Assembly (NCBI RefSeq): GCF_020177375.1
Contig: NZ_JAIWHV010000001.1
Span: 782,774-846,773 of the forward strand
DNA from: Saliphagus infecundisoli
GTDB taxonomy: Archaea > Halobacteriota > Halobacteria > Halobacteriales > Natrialbaceae
DNA: 64,000 nt
Reading direction: 5' to 3'
Shown here: piece after piece, positions 15,842 to 23,907 of the stretch
Position numbering within the stretch: the first letter of the stretch is position 1
Layout: each line of letters begins with the position of its first letter
Position numbers and translations under genes: made by a program
The notes under the pieces: generated by a model
What the model was told of the DNA's origin: nothing
The model's input: only the letters and a program-made list of their open reading frames with translations
The model's database searches: none

Positions 15842-17404
15842 ATGGTCGATGCACTCGAGTACCACGAGGAGACGAACCACTCCCCCCGTGAGATCCACAA
15901 CGGCGACTTCTCGCTGGATCCGCGGACCAAGCCCCGGCCGTACAAGGTCTACGAGGACCTCCCGCGGGTCGAACTGCCGTCGATTCGCCCGCCACAGGGG
16001 CCGGCACTCGATGCGATCTCGGAGTCTCGAGCGGATCCCGTGACCGACGCCGCCGACGGACCGGAGGAGTTCGGCCGTGAGGCCCTCGCGACGCTCTGTT
16101 ACGAGGCCAGCGGCGTCATCCGGGAGATCACCACGTCCGACGGCCGCGAGATGGCGTTCCGGGCGGCCTCCTGTACGGGAAAGCTCTACCACGTCGACCT
16201 CTACGCCGTCTGTGGCGACTTCCCCGATCTCGCCGCCGGCGTCTACCACTTCGATCCCTCGCGGATGGCGCTTGACGTCCTCCGGGAGGGCGACTTCCGG
16301 GGGATCGTTGCCAACGCAGTAGGGGGTGGCGGCGACGGCTCGACCGGCGTCGCCGACGCGCCCGTGACGTTCGTCGCGACCTCGACGTGGTGGCGAAACG
16401 CCTGGAAGTACCGCGAGCGCACCTATCGACACGCCTTCTGGGATTCGGGGACCGTACTCGCGAACCTGCTGGCGGCGGCCCACGCGACCGACCGGCGAGG
16501 GGAAGTCGTCGCCGCCTTCGCCGACGACCCGATCGCCGAGTTGGTGGGCGTCGATCCCGGCAAGGAGGCACCGATCGCACTCGCGCCCGTCGGGAGCGGC
16601 GATCCGGTTCCCGATCCCCACCCAGTGGAGCCGATCGACCCTGCGACCGAACCGCTCTCGTCCGACTGCGAGGAGTACCCACTGATCGGCGAGGCGTGGG
16701 GGGCGAGTACCCTCGCCGACGGCGACGCGGTCGGGAAGTGGCGCCGGCGGGTCCGGGACGCGATCAGCGGGCGTCGCTTCGGAAGTCAGACCGAGGACGA
16801 CGAGGACCGAGAACGGATCGCCCTCGACCCCGTCGATTCCGAGACGGCCTCCGCGCGCCCCCTGCACGCCACGATCCGGCGGCGGGGCTCCTGTCGGGAA
16901 TACTCCAGGGAGGGACCGAGCCGACGGCAGGTCAGGACGATCCTCGACCGGGCGACTCGAGGCGTTCCCGCCGACTGGAACGCCGGGGCGGGAAACGGCC
17001 TGGCGTTCACCGACCTCCACGTCCTCACGACCGGCGTCTCGGGGATTCCCGACGGGAGCTACCGGTACCGTTCCGACGAGGACGTCCTCGAGCGAGCCGC
17101 AGAAATCGACCGTGAGGAGAAAGCGAGGCTCGCACTCGACCAGTCGTGGGCCGGCGACGCCCACGTCAACGTCTACCTGCTCGCCGACGTGGAGGGGATC
17201 GTCGAGGAGTTCGGGAATCGGGGCTACCGGCTCGCCCAGTTGGAGGCGGGGCTCACGCTCGGCCGACTCTACCTCGCGACCTACGCCCACCGCGAGCTGG
17301 GCGGGCTCGGGCTCACGTTCTACGACGACCTCGCCAGCGAGAAACTCGCCCAGGGGGAACGGACGCCGACCTGTCTGTTCGCCTTCGGGAAGCGGGGAGA
17401 CTAA
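15842..17404 (+). CDS. SagB/ThcOx-type dehydrogenase with two nitroreductase-fold domains
   Basis: The 520-residue product carries two nitroreductase-like halves (about residues 1-260 and 310-520). The first has YHEETNHSPREI and LYHVDLYAVCGDFPDL. The second has IRRRGSCREYSREGPSRRQV and NGLAFTDLHVLTTG, with GLGLTFYDDLASEKL near the end. SagB-family FMN enzymes oxidise azolines in TOMM peptide pathways, but stand-alone archaeal tandem versions exist and their job is unknown. No YcaO cyclodehydratase or precursor peptide gene is in this window. The ATG at 15842 begins a conserved-looking acidic N-terminus. A conserved Lys/Tyr catalytic pair could not be assigned. Confidence 0.82.
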   Translation: MVDALEYHEETNHSPREIHNGDFSLDPRTKPRPYKVYEDLPRVELPSIRPPQGPALDAISESRADPVTDAADGPEEFGREALATLCYEASGVIREITTSDGREMAFRAASCTGKLYHVDLYAVCGDFPDLAAGVYHFDPSRMALDVLREGDFRGIVANAVGGGGDGSTGVADAPVTFVATSTWWRNAWKYRERTYRHAFWDSGTVLANLLAAAHATDRRGEVVAAFADDPIAELVGVDPGKEAPIALAPVGSGDPVPDPHPVEPIDPATEPLSSDCEEYPLIGEAWGASTLADGDAVGKWRRRVRDAISGRRFGSQTEDDEDRERIALDPVDSETASARPLHATIRRRGSCREYSREGPSRRQVRTILDRATRGVPADWNAGAGNGLAFTDLHVLTTGVSGIPDGSYRYRSDEDVLERAAEIDREEKARLALDQSWAGDAHVNVYLLADVEGIVEEFGNRGYRLAQLEAGLTLGRLYLATYAHRELGGLGLTFYDDLASEKLAQGERTPTCLFAFGKRGD

Positions 17405-17413
17405 GCAGGATTC

Positions 17414-18340
17414 TCAGTCGTCGGCGGGTGCTCGCGAGGTCATCTCGACGGGGTCGGCCTCGACCTCGAGTTCGTCGAGTGCGACCTGGGCGGCACGCTT
17501 GCCCGAGACGAGCATGGCGCCGAAGGTGGGCCCCATCCGTGGGAGGCCGTAGGTGGTCGCGACGGCCATCCCGGTCGCGATCAGGCCGTCGTGGACGAGG
17601 CCGGTGTGTTCGACGACGGCGTCCTCGCTCTCGCCGACCCACATCGAGTCGTGGCCCGGCGAGTCGTGGCCGGGCGCGCCGTAGGAGTCGTCGCCCGTCT
17701 GGTCCATCCCGCCGGCGCTCGCGGCCGCGTCGCCGATCCCCGGGGCGTCGAGGACGCCGCGTTCGTGGAGTTTGGTGACCGCCATCGCGTCGTGGCCGGT
17801 GGCGTCGATCACCAGACTCCCCTCGACGGCGATCGGATCGACGCAGGTGATCTCCCGGGGCAGGGCGTGGACCGGCGTCCAGTTCATCACGATCCCGCCG
17901 ACTCTGTGATCCTCGCGGATCACGATGTCCGTGAACTCGGTCATGTTCTGCATCTTCGCGCCCGCGTCGCAGGCGGCCTTGATCAGTCCCGAACAGGCCT
18001 CGGGACCGTTCGCGACGTACAGACCCTCGCTGTCGCGGGACTGCTTGAAGTCGACGTCCAGGTCCTCGAGAACCTGCTGGGCCGGATCCCGGACGGTGAC
18101 CTTGTTCATCAGGAACCCGCCGAGCCAGAACCCGCCGCCCAGATAGTTGTTCTTCTCGACGACCATCACCTGGACTCCCCGCTCGGAGAGCTCCTTTGCG
18201 GCCATCAGCCCCGACGGGCCGCCGCCGACGATGATCACGTCCGAGTCCGAGAAGTCCATGAACTCCTCGGTCCACTCCTGTCCGATCGCGCGGGTCACGT
18301 CCGCCTCGCCGACGTCGCTGAACTGGCCGAACTCGCTCAT
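17414..18340 (-). CDS. thi4: Thiamine thiazole synthase
   Basis: The 308-residue enzyme makes the thiazole moiety of thiamine from NAD and glycine. The FAD/NAD-binding motif [20 protein letters not shown] lies at about residues 34-53. [14 protein letters not shown] and [17 protein letters not shown] are family signatures. Cys166 in [10 protein letters not shown] matches the sulfur-donating cysteine of yeast-type suicide Thi4, also found in Haloferax. This indicates single-turnover chemistry and not the His-containing, sulfide-using type. A Ser/Gly/Asp/His-rich loop lies around 220-240. It is convergent with the SagB-like gene, 9 bases apart, and divergent from a lipoprotein gene. Confidence 0.95.
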   Translation of the reverse strand: MSEFGQFSDVGEADVTRAIGQEWTEEFMDFSDSDVIIVGGGPSGLMAAKELSERGVQVMVVEKNNYLGGGFWLGGFLMNKVTVRDPAQQVLEDLDVDFKQSRDSEGLYVANGPEACSGLIKAACDAGAKMQNMTEFTDIVIREDHRVGGIVMNWTPVHALPREITCVDPIAVEGSLVIDATGHDAMAVTKLHERGVLDAPGIGDAAASAGGMDQTGDDSYGAPGHDSPGHDSMWVGESEDAVVEHTGLVHDGLIATGMAVATTYGLPRMGPTFGAMLVSGKRAAQVALDELEVEADPVEMTSRAPADD

Positions 18341-18344
18341 ACAA

Positions 18345-18370
18345 CGAGGTAGTACCACTGGGTATAGAAA
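18345..18370 (-). promoter_or_regulatory. thi4 promoter with candidate operator
   Basis: Read on the minus strand, TTTCTATACC (18361-18370) is a good TATA-like box about 21-30 bases before the thi4 ATG, typical of a leaderless transcript. Between box and start lies the odd-length palindrome GGTAGTACC (18348-18356), placed to overlap the transcription start. It could be a repressor site, ThiR being the obvious candidate. Confidence 0.45.
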
Positions 18371-18428
18371 AGACTGTCGTCCCGCCGTCCGAACCCTCAA
18401 GGTGAGACCCTTCCAACGTACCGCCAGG

Positions 18429-18815
18429 ATGAAACGCCGCGCGTTCCTCGTCTCCCTGCTCGCGGCCACGGCGGGCTGTCTCGACCGCTTTTCGGAGGAC
18501 GAGGGCGGCGATCCGATCGACCCCGAGGACGTTGCGATCACCTACGACGAACTCGTCCGGGAGGACGCCGGTACCGACGACGAACGCGTCTACGTCTGGG
18601 GGGTCGTCCGCAACGAGGGCGACCGGGAGATGAGCTTGGTCGAGATCCGGGCGATCTTTCTGGACGACGACGGCGAGGAGCTAGACCGGGTCATCGAGGC
18701 CGTTCCCGACGTCACCTCCGGCGACGAATGGGAGTTCGAGATCGAGTTCCCCGACTTCGGCGAGCGTGCCCGCAGGGTTGCCGGCTACGACCTCGAGATC
18801 GTCACGGGCGTATAG
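18429..18815 (+). CDS. Tat lipoprotein with Ig-like (FxLyD-type) domain
   Basis: The 128-residue product begins [17 protein letters not shown], a short twin-arginine signal with a lipobox, giving a lipid-anchored extracellular protein of about 112 residues. The mature part shows the alternating beta pattern [20 protein letters not shown], then [10 protein letters not shown] and EFEIEFPDF. This is typical of FxLyD/DUF3426-like immunoglobulin-like domains common in haloarchaeal lipoproteins. Its role is unknown. It is divergent from thi4 with 88 bases between. Confidence 0.78.
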   Translation: MKRRAFLVSLLAATAGCLDRFSEDEGGDPIDPEDVAITYDELVREDAGTDDERVYVWGVVRNEGDREMSLVEIRAIFLDDDGEELDRVIEAVPDVTSGDEWEFEIEFPDFGERARRVAGYDLEIVTGV

Positions 18816-18912
18816 CAATGAGATCGACGACCACCCTCCCCGATCGCGCGACCGCCTCCGGAACGACCGGACAGACTGGCATGTCCGTGCGAACACTCCC
18901 CACGAGACGGCC

Positions 18913-20457
18913 ATGAGCGACCACGACGAGGGCGTGTCGGTGCTCGCCAAACAGGGAACGATCACCTTCGTCGGCAACGTCGCCAACGGACTCTTTGGCT
19001 TCGCGATCGTCATGCTGATGACGCGGTACGTCAGCCCCTCGATCTACGGGCTGTTCATCCTCGCGACCTCGATCGTCCTCTTCATGCAGGTCTTCGGGAA
19101 CCTCGGACTCCCGCTGGCGATCGACTACTTCGTTCCCCAGTACCTAGACGACGGCGAGCAGGGGAAGGCAAAAGGCGTCATCGTCCAGGTGACCGCGACC
19201 GTGCTGGTGACTTCGACGATCGTCGCCGGTGTGCTGGCCTACGGCGCCACCTTCCTCTCCGTGTTCCTGGGCGAGCCCTCTCTCCGGATCGCGCTGCTCG
19301 CCCTGAGCGTCACGATTCCGATGCTCGCGATCTACAACGTCCTGCTCACGTCCTACTACAGCATCAAGAAGCTCCAGTACCGTGTGATCATGCGCGACCT
19401 CGTCCGTCCGACCGTCCGCTTTTCGATCACGCTCGGGCTCTTGCTCGCGGGCTTTGGCCTCTTCGGGCTGCTCGGGGGGTATATCGTCGGTCTCCTGGTC
19501 GCCATCTCGGTCGGGACGGCCGTCTTCCTCTACAAGGCATGGTCGGTGCTCACGGCCGAGACGGAGTTCGTCCCCGCCCGCCCGCTGGTCACCTACTCGG
19601 TTCCCCTGGCGATGACGAGCGTCGTCTTCGTGCTCATGGGCCAGGTCGATTACTTCGTCCTCGGGTTCTTCCTCGACTCGGGCGACGTCGGGATCTACCG
19701 CGTCGGCTACATGCTCGGCTCCGCGCTCATGATCATCTTCAACTCGCTGGCACCCGTCTTCAAACCCCTCATCGCCGAGACCAGAGACGACAGCGAACTC
19801 GTCCGGGAGCGCTTCCGGATCGCCGCCCGCTGGATCGCCGGCTTCACCCTCCCGATCGCGATCGTCCTCTCGCTCGGCGCCACCTCCTACCTCTCGGTGT
19901 TCTACACCCCCCAGTACGCCGAGGCGAACCTCGTCGTCGTGACCCTCTGTGGCGCCTTCCTCTTCAACGCCGTCTTCGGCGGCCCCGACGGCACCCTCCT
20001 CCAGGGGATGGGCTACTCGCGGATCGTCTTCGCGAACACGCTGGTCCTCTTCGGGGCGAACACGCTCGTCTCCTTTCTGCTCGTCCCTCGCATCGGTATC
20101 GAGGGCGCCGCGATCGGCTCGGCGACCGCGCTCGTCCTCGTCGGCCTGCTCACGCTCGCCGAACTCTACTACCTCGATCGGGTCCACCCGTTTACGGCCG
20201 CGTTCGGGAAGGTGCTCCTCGCGGGCGTCCCGGCAACGGCCGCCGGCGCCGTCGTCGTCACCCTCCTCGAGTCGACCACCGCGATCGCCGCCGCCCTCCC
20301 GGTGGCCGTCGTCGGCACCTACGCGCTCGCGCTGGTCGCCACCGACGCGTTCACCGAGGCCGACGCCCGGATGGCCGCCGAGTTCGGCGTCGGGCTCGAG
20401 AACTGGTCGCCCCGCTCGACGCTCGACCGGCTCGGCTCCCGCCTGCGGGGTCGGTAG
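18913..20457 (+). CDS. Flippase (polysaccharide/oligosaccharide exporter, MOP superfamily)
   Basis: The 514-residue protein has about 12-14 hydrophobic helices, starting KQGTITFVGNVANGLFGFAI. This is the N-terminus typical of Wzx/RfbX-like flippases, with GYMLGSALMIIFNSL and GAAIGSATALVLVGLLTL in later helices. It should flip lipid-linked glycans across the membrane for S-layer or surface glycosylation. It would serve the UDP-sugar enzymes and GT2 nearby. The ATG at 18913 gives a short cytoplasmic lead. It is separated from the lipoprotein gene by 97 bases. Confidence 0.92.
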   Translation: MSDHDEGVSVLAKQGTITFVGNVANGLFGFAIVMLMTRYVSPSIYGLFILATSIVLFMQVFGNLGLPLAIDYFVPQYLDDGEQGKAKGVIVQVTATVLVTSTIVAGVLAYGATFLSVFLGEPSLRIALLALSVTIPMLAIYNVLLTSYYSIKKLQYRVIMRDLVRPTVRFSITLGLLLAGFGLFGLLGGYIVGLLVAISVGTAVFLYKAWSVLTAETEFVPARPLVTYSVPLAMTSVVFVLMGQVDYFVLGFFLDSGDVGIYRVGYMLGSALMIIFNSLAPVFKPLIAETRDDSELVRERFRIAARWIAGFTLPIAIVLSLGATSYLSVFYTPQYAEANLVVVTLCGAFLFNAVFGGPDGTLLQGMGYSRIVFANTLVLFGANTLVSFLLVPRIGIEGAAIGSATALVLVGLLTLAELYYLDRVHPFTAAFGKVLLAGVPATAAGAVVVTLLESTTAIAAALPVAVVGTYALALVATDAFTEADARMAAEFGVGLENWSPRSTLDRLGSRLRGR

Positions 20458-20589
20458 GTCGGAATCCTCATAGCGAACCAGTCGTTAGACGCCTCCGATG
20501 GGTTACAGCGAGGACGTCGTAAAGCCCTCCGGCGGAGCACGATCCCCCAGATCCACTACCTCTTCCGGGGGACCTTCGGCGGCTACGCC

Positions 20590-21153
20590 GTGAGCCCCAC
20601 GACCGCCGAGGAGTACGTGTTGACCGCCCACTGTAGCGAGGCGTCGATCGAGGCCGTCCTCTCGGAGATGGGGTTTTCCCGGAACCCGATCGCCTCCCTG
20701 AAGGTCCGATTCGACGGCAACACCTCGGAGGGATCGTGGGTCTGGCGGCCCTCACTCGGCTCCTTGTGGCAACTCCACGTCGTCCTCCACGCACTGACGG
20801 ACGACCCCGACGACCGCGTCGACGTCTACGCCCACTGGGAGTGTTCCTGGATCCGCCACCCCTTCAGACACTACGTCGCCCGGGGGTACGACGCCGAGAC
20901 GGGCGTCGAACTCGCCCGCCGGTGGCTCACCGGCTACGACGGCGACGCCATCGACGGGCTCGAGTACGAGATCGACGACTCCATCGAGCGCCGGCTGAGC
21001 GAGCGCCTCTCGCTTTCGTACTACAAGGTAAAGGAGTACGAACTCGCCCTCCGCAAACGCCTGCCGCTGGTTGACGGCGACGACCGCGGGATGACGATCG
21101 ACCGCGAGGACGCCCGCGACGCCGTCTCCCCGCGGATCACCGACGAGATCTGA
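20590..21153 (+). CDS. Haloarchaeal hypothetical protein, probably N-terminally frame-broken
   Basis: The intact frame from GTG at 20590 gives 187 residues. Translation in the same frame upstream reads KALRRSTIPQIHYLFRGTFG with good haloarchaeal composition but no start codon. In the neighbouring frame an ATG at 20498 opens MGYSEDVVK. It sits about 26-32 bases after a TATA-like CTCATAG, then runs into a stop. Adding one A to the AAA at 20521-20523 joins both parts into one protein of about 218 residues. The protein is soluble, with Trp-rich mid-section (SWVWRPSLGSLWQLH) and ECSWIRHPFRHY. No family is recognised. It lies downstream of the flippase. Confidence 0.65.
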   Translation: MSPTTAEEYVLTAHCSEASIEAVLSEMGFSRNPIASLKVRFDGNTSEGSWVWRPSLGSLWQLHVVLHALTDDPDDRVDVYAHWECSWIRHPFRHYVARGYDAETGVELARRWLTGYDGDAIDGLEYEIDDSIERRLSERLSLSYYKVKEYELALRKRLPLVDGDDRGMTIDREDARDAVSPRITDEI

Positions 21154-21206
21154 TCCCTTCGCTCGATCACCGTCGGTCCACCGTGACTCTCGGCCGCGGC
21201 TCCGGA

Positions 21207-21539
21207 CTATCGGCCGGTCGACCGGCGATCGGGTTCGGCCGCTCCAGTCCCGCTCGACCCGCGGATCCGGAGGAGTTCGTAGCAGTAGCCGACGGCGACC
21301 GACACTGCGTAGCAGCCGACGGTGAAGGGAACCCAGTACGCCCAGAACTCGAAGCGCGCCGAGAGGGCGTTGCCGATCGCCGTCCCGACCACGTAGATGA
21401 GATAGCCCGGCAGCGCCAGCGGCGTCATCCAGGCGGTCCTGAGCCAGCCGGCCGCGAGGGGCACGACGAGGACGGCGTAGGTGGCGAGCGTCGCCGGCCC
21501 CGCGAGGACCCGCCGGAGCGAGACGGTTCGTTCGGTCAT
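21207..21539 (-). CDS. Small membrane protein
   Basis: The 110-residue protein has three hydrophobic helices (about residues 12-31, 36-56 and 64-90). Conserved-looking aromatic residues (FEFWAYWVPF) and a Cys/Tyr-rich third helix (VGCYAVSVAVGYCYELL) are notable. Its ATG overlaps the stop of the upstream M14-type gene by 4 bases (ATGA), so the two form an operon. No function is recognisable. It may be a membrane partner of the carboxypeptidase-like protein. Confidence 0.72.
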   Translation of the reverse strand: MTERTVSLRRVLAGPATLATYAVLVVPLAAGWLRTAWMTPLALPGYLIYVVGTAIGNALSARFEFWAYWVPFTVGCYAVSVAVGYCYELLRIRGSSGTGAAEPDRRSTGR

Positions 21540-22351
21540 CGGCCCACACCCCCCCGGCCGTCGGCCGCTTCGAGCAGTCCGTGGAGCGAGAGGACCTTCG
21601 CGACCGCGTGGCGGGTCAGCTCGTTTTTCGCCTCCTGGTCCAGGAGGAACGCGGTCGTCTCGAAGAGGTAGGCGTCGGCGCCGAACTCCCGGTCGACCGC
21701 GTGAAAGAGCAGCGGGCCCCCCATCATGCTCGTGGCCGCGGTGAACCGGTGAAAGGGCATGTACCACGGGATCGCGACCTCGTTCAAGTACGCCGCGAGC
21801 TCCTCGCCGCGGGCCGACGGCGAGTGAAAGATCGCCTGGCCGACGTATCTGGGATGGACGCCGTAGATCCCGAGCGAGCGGTGGAGGTCGAGGAAGACGT
21901 CGGGGGCATGGCGTTCGATGGTGGTCCAGAGCCCGCGGGCGAGCTCCGTCTCCGGGGGTCGATCGGGCGGAAACTGGCGGTTCAGGTCGCCGCCGACCCC
22001 GTCCCGGCGACCGTTCTCGATCGCGACCCGGTTGGCCTCCGGGATCACGACCAGCCGGCCCGCGTCGGGATACCAGCTCGCGGCCTCGCGGGCGACCTCG
22101 ATCCCGTTGGGTTCGTCGCCGTGGATCCCTCCCGTCACCATCACCGTCGGTCCCGCTTTCGGCGCGTCGACCACGTAGAGGGGCGTCTCGTGGCGGGTCC
22201 CGGGGAGGATCGTCTCGGTCTCCGTCCGGACGGGCTCGCCGCCGGGACGCCGTGCGGCCGCCACCAGCCCCGCGCCGGCCGAGGCGTTCTCCCGGCCGAC
22301 CACGGTCGTTCCCGCGAGGATATCGGTCACGAGAACCTCCCATCGGGTCAT
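21536..22351 (-). CDS. M14-family carboxypeptidase/succinylglutamate desuccinylase-aspartoacylase-like
   Basis: The 271-residue zinc hydrolase has the metal site GGIHGDEPNGIEVA (His and Glu, about residues 78-91) and the third ligand in VFLDLHRSLGIYG. NRVAIENGRRDGVGGDLNRQ provides the substrate Arg/Asn pair of the M14/AstE-AspA fold. It probably deacylates an N-acyl amino acid or trims a peptide. The start at 22351 is chosen over the in-frame codon eight residues upstream because it gives a usual N-terminus. It is divergent from an HxlR regulator, which may control it. Confidence 0.82.
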   Translation of the reverse strand: MTRWEVLVTDILAGTTVVGRENASAGAGLVAAARRPGGEPVRTETETILPGTRHETPLYVVDAPKAGPTVMVTGGIHGDEPNGIEVAREAASWYPDAGRLVVIPEANRVAIENGRRDGVGGDLNRQFPPDRPPETELARGLWTTIERHAPDVFLDLHRSLGIYGVHPRYVGQAIFHSPSARGEELAAYLNEVAIPWYMPFHRFTAATSMMGGPLLFHAVDREFGADAYLFETTAFLLDQEAKNELTRHAVAKVLSLHGLLEAADGRGGVGR

Positions 22352-22403
22352 CGTCGTCCCCGAGGCCCTCGCCACTAATGCGTGTTTCCCTCCGGAGCAA
22401 AGC

Positions 22404-22427
22404 GGTTCGATACCGAACCACTATACT
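22404..22427 (+). promoter_or_regulatory. HxlR promoter: inverted repeat beside TATA-like box
   Basis: GGTTCG (22404-22409) and CGAACC (22414-22419) are perfect 6-base arms around a 4-base spacer. They sit directly upstream of the TATA-like CTATACT (22421-22427), which is 23-29 bases before the regulator's ATG. The site overlaps where TFB would bind, so bound regulator could repress both this gene and the divergent operon. Confidence 0.45.
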
Positions 22428-22449
22428 CCCCGGCGACGTACGGCCGGCG

Positions 22450-22809
22450 ATGGCATCCGACCGCTCGAGCCCCGCGGCGACTGCCCGGGAACCGAACCCC
22501 GAGGCCTGCCCGGTGATCGAATCGATCGAACAGATCGGCTCCCAGTGGCGCCTCGCGGTCCTCCACGAGCTCCAGGACGGCGAGTACCGGTTCAACGAGC
22601 TCAAGCGGGCGACCGGCGCGAACGCACGGACCCTCTCGCGAGTGCTCGACGACCTCGGCGAGACGGGGTTCGTCGACCGCCGGCTCGAGGAGGACGCACC
22701 CGTCGCGACCTACTACAGCCTCACCGCGAAAGGCGAGTCCCTCGCGCCGGTCTTCGACGAGATCGAGTGCTGGGCGGGCGACTGGCTCGGAGAGGTCGAA
22801 ACCGAGTGA
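22450..22809 (+). CDS. HxlR-family winged-helix regulator
   Basis: The 119-residue DNA-binding protein has the HxlR (DUF24) pattern: CPVIESIEQIGSQWRLAVL at about residues 20-38, FNELKRATGANARTLSRVL as recognition helix region, and a wing with YYSLTAKGESLAPVFD. The ATG at 22450 is supported by a TATA-like box at the leaderless distance. HxlR proteins in haloarchaea often answer redox or aldehyde stress through Cys. Here the single N-terminal Cys at EACP is the conserved position. It is divergent from the M14-type/membrane operon. Confidence 0.9.
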   Translation: MASDRSSPAATAREPNPEACPVIESIEQIGSQWRLAVLHELQDGEYRFNELKRATGANARTLSRVLDDLGETGFVDRRLEEDAPVATYYSLTAKGESLAPVFDEIECWAGDWLGEVETE

Positions 22810-22818
22810 GACGCCGGA

Positions 22819-23907
22819 CTACAGGACGCCCATCTCGTCCAGCCGTTCGGGCAGATACGTCTCCGTAACGAAGTCGAGCCCGCGGGCGGCGAGTGCCTGC
22901 TGTTCTGCCTTCTTGTCGATTTCGAGCTGGAGCTCGATCTGTTCTTCCCAGTAGTCGGTCTGGAACCGGGGGTCCTCGAGTTCGCTCTCCAGGGCGTTGA
23001 CGTCCGAGTCCGAGAGGGGGTCCGTCGGGAGGTCGTACTCGACGATGTCGGCGGGCTGGATCCCGATGAACTGCGCCTGGGGCGTCGCGAGGTACTCCGA
23101 GAGGTGAGCGGACTTGATCGAGCCGTAGGCGACCGAGCCGAAGATCCGGTAGGACCACGGGTCGCCGTCGGTAAACACCGTCACGGGCAGGTCGAGTTCG
23201 TCGTGGAGGCGCTTCGTGAGCCGCCGGGTCGCCCGCGCGGGCTGGCCCCCGAGGTGGACGGTCAGCGCGCCGAACTCCTCGTCGAACCCGTTCTCGACGA
23301 GCCGGTCGCGCATCCCGCCGGTCTCGACACAGAGGACGAACTCGGCGTCACACTCGAGGAACTCGATCGTGTCGGGATTGTTCGGGATCTGGTAGCCACC
23401 CTGTCCGACGTCGTCCTGGCAGTGGATCTCTCTGGCACCTCGGTTCGTCTGCTCTCTGATCCGAAGCGGCCCCATCACCTTCGCGCCCGATTCCTCGGGG
23501 CGCATGTGGAAGTCCTCGCGGGTGACCTCGCTGACGATCTCTAGGTCCTCGACCAGTTGGTTTGACTCGTCCTGGTCGTTGAACTGGGCGTTGTCGTTGT
23601 CCCAGCTTTCGGAAAGGTAGTACAGCTCACGCAGGGTCGACGACCTGTCCTGCTCTAGCTGGTCGGCGAGGAAGTCGATGGTGTAGACTGCCTTCAGGAG
23701 CTTCTGGGCGCCCCGAACGGAGTTCGCCGACCGCGTCGATTCCCGGTCGCCGTACACCCAGACGTCGGCCTCCTCGTCGTACTCGATGTTGCTCTTCGTC
23801 CGGGTCGGGATCGACATCGAGGGGACCTCCCCCTGCTCGAACTGGTCGTAGAACCGTGCGGCGAGGTCGATCAATTGCTCTCTGGCCCGGTCGTCGTCTG
23901 CGCTCAT
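22819..23907 (-). CDS. top6A: DNA topoisomerase VI subunit A
   Basis: The 362-residue subunit is the Spo11-related DNA-cutting half of topoisomerase VI, a type IIB enzyme that passes one duplex through another and decatenates chromosomes. The active-site tyrosine lies in [12 protein letters not shown] (Tyr96 or Tyr97) within the CAP/winged-helix domain. Toprim acidic residues are visible in [10 protein letters not shown] and [12 protein letters not shown]. The start at 23907 overlaps the end of top6B by 4 bases (ATGA). It forms an operon with top6B, which lies upstream. Confidence 0.97.
   Translation of the reverse strand: MSADDDRAREQLIDLAARFYDQFEQGEVPSMSIPTRTKSNIEYDEEADVWVYGDRESTRSANSVRGAQKLLKAVYTIDFLADQLEQDRSSTLRELYYLSESWDNDNAQFNDQDESNQLVEDLEIVSEVTREDFHMRPEESGAKVMGPLRIREQTNRGAREIHCQDDVGQGGYQIPNNPDTIEFLECDAEFVLCVETGGMRDRLVENGFDEEFGALTVHLGGQPARATRRLTKRLHDELDLPVTVFTDGDPWSYRIFGSVAYGSIKSAHLSEYLATPQAQFIGIQPADIVEYDLPTDPLSDSDVNALESELEDPRFQTDYWEEQIELQLEIDKKAEQQALAARGLDFVTETYLPERLDEMGVL

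Noticed and set aside
12838..15891. A plus-strand open frame of about 1000 codons across thiR, the methyltransferase and the minus-strand genes
   Set aside because: Its translation is Arg/Pro/Gly-rich with no domains, while the other frames and strand encode clear acidic proteins. It is a high-GC shadow.
14939..17290. A minus-strand open frame of about 780 codons opposite the SagB-like gene
   Set aside because: It is antisense to a well-supported nitroreductase-fold gene and has no recognisable motifs. Stop-free antisense frames are expected at this GC content.
15842..17404. TOMM (thiazole/oxazole peptide) biosynthesis cluster around the SagB-like gene
   Set aside because: No YcaO, E1-like protein, precursor peptide or transporter is adjacent; neighbours are a putative metalloprotein and thi4.
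18341..18428. TPP riboswitch upstream of thi4
   Set aside because: The 88-base gap fits a leaderless promoter and shows no conserved TPP-aptamer pieces; protein regulation by a ThiN-type repressor is the better reading.
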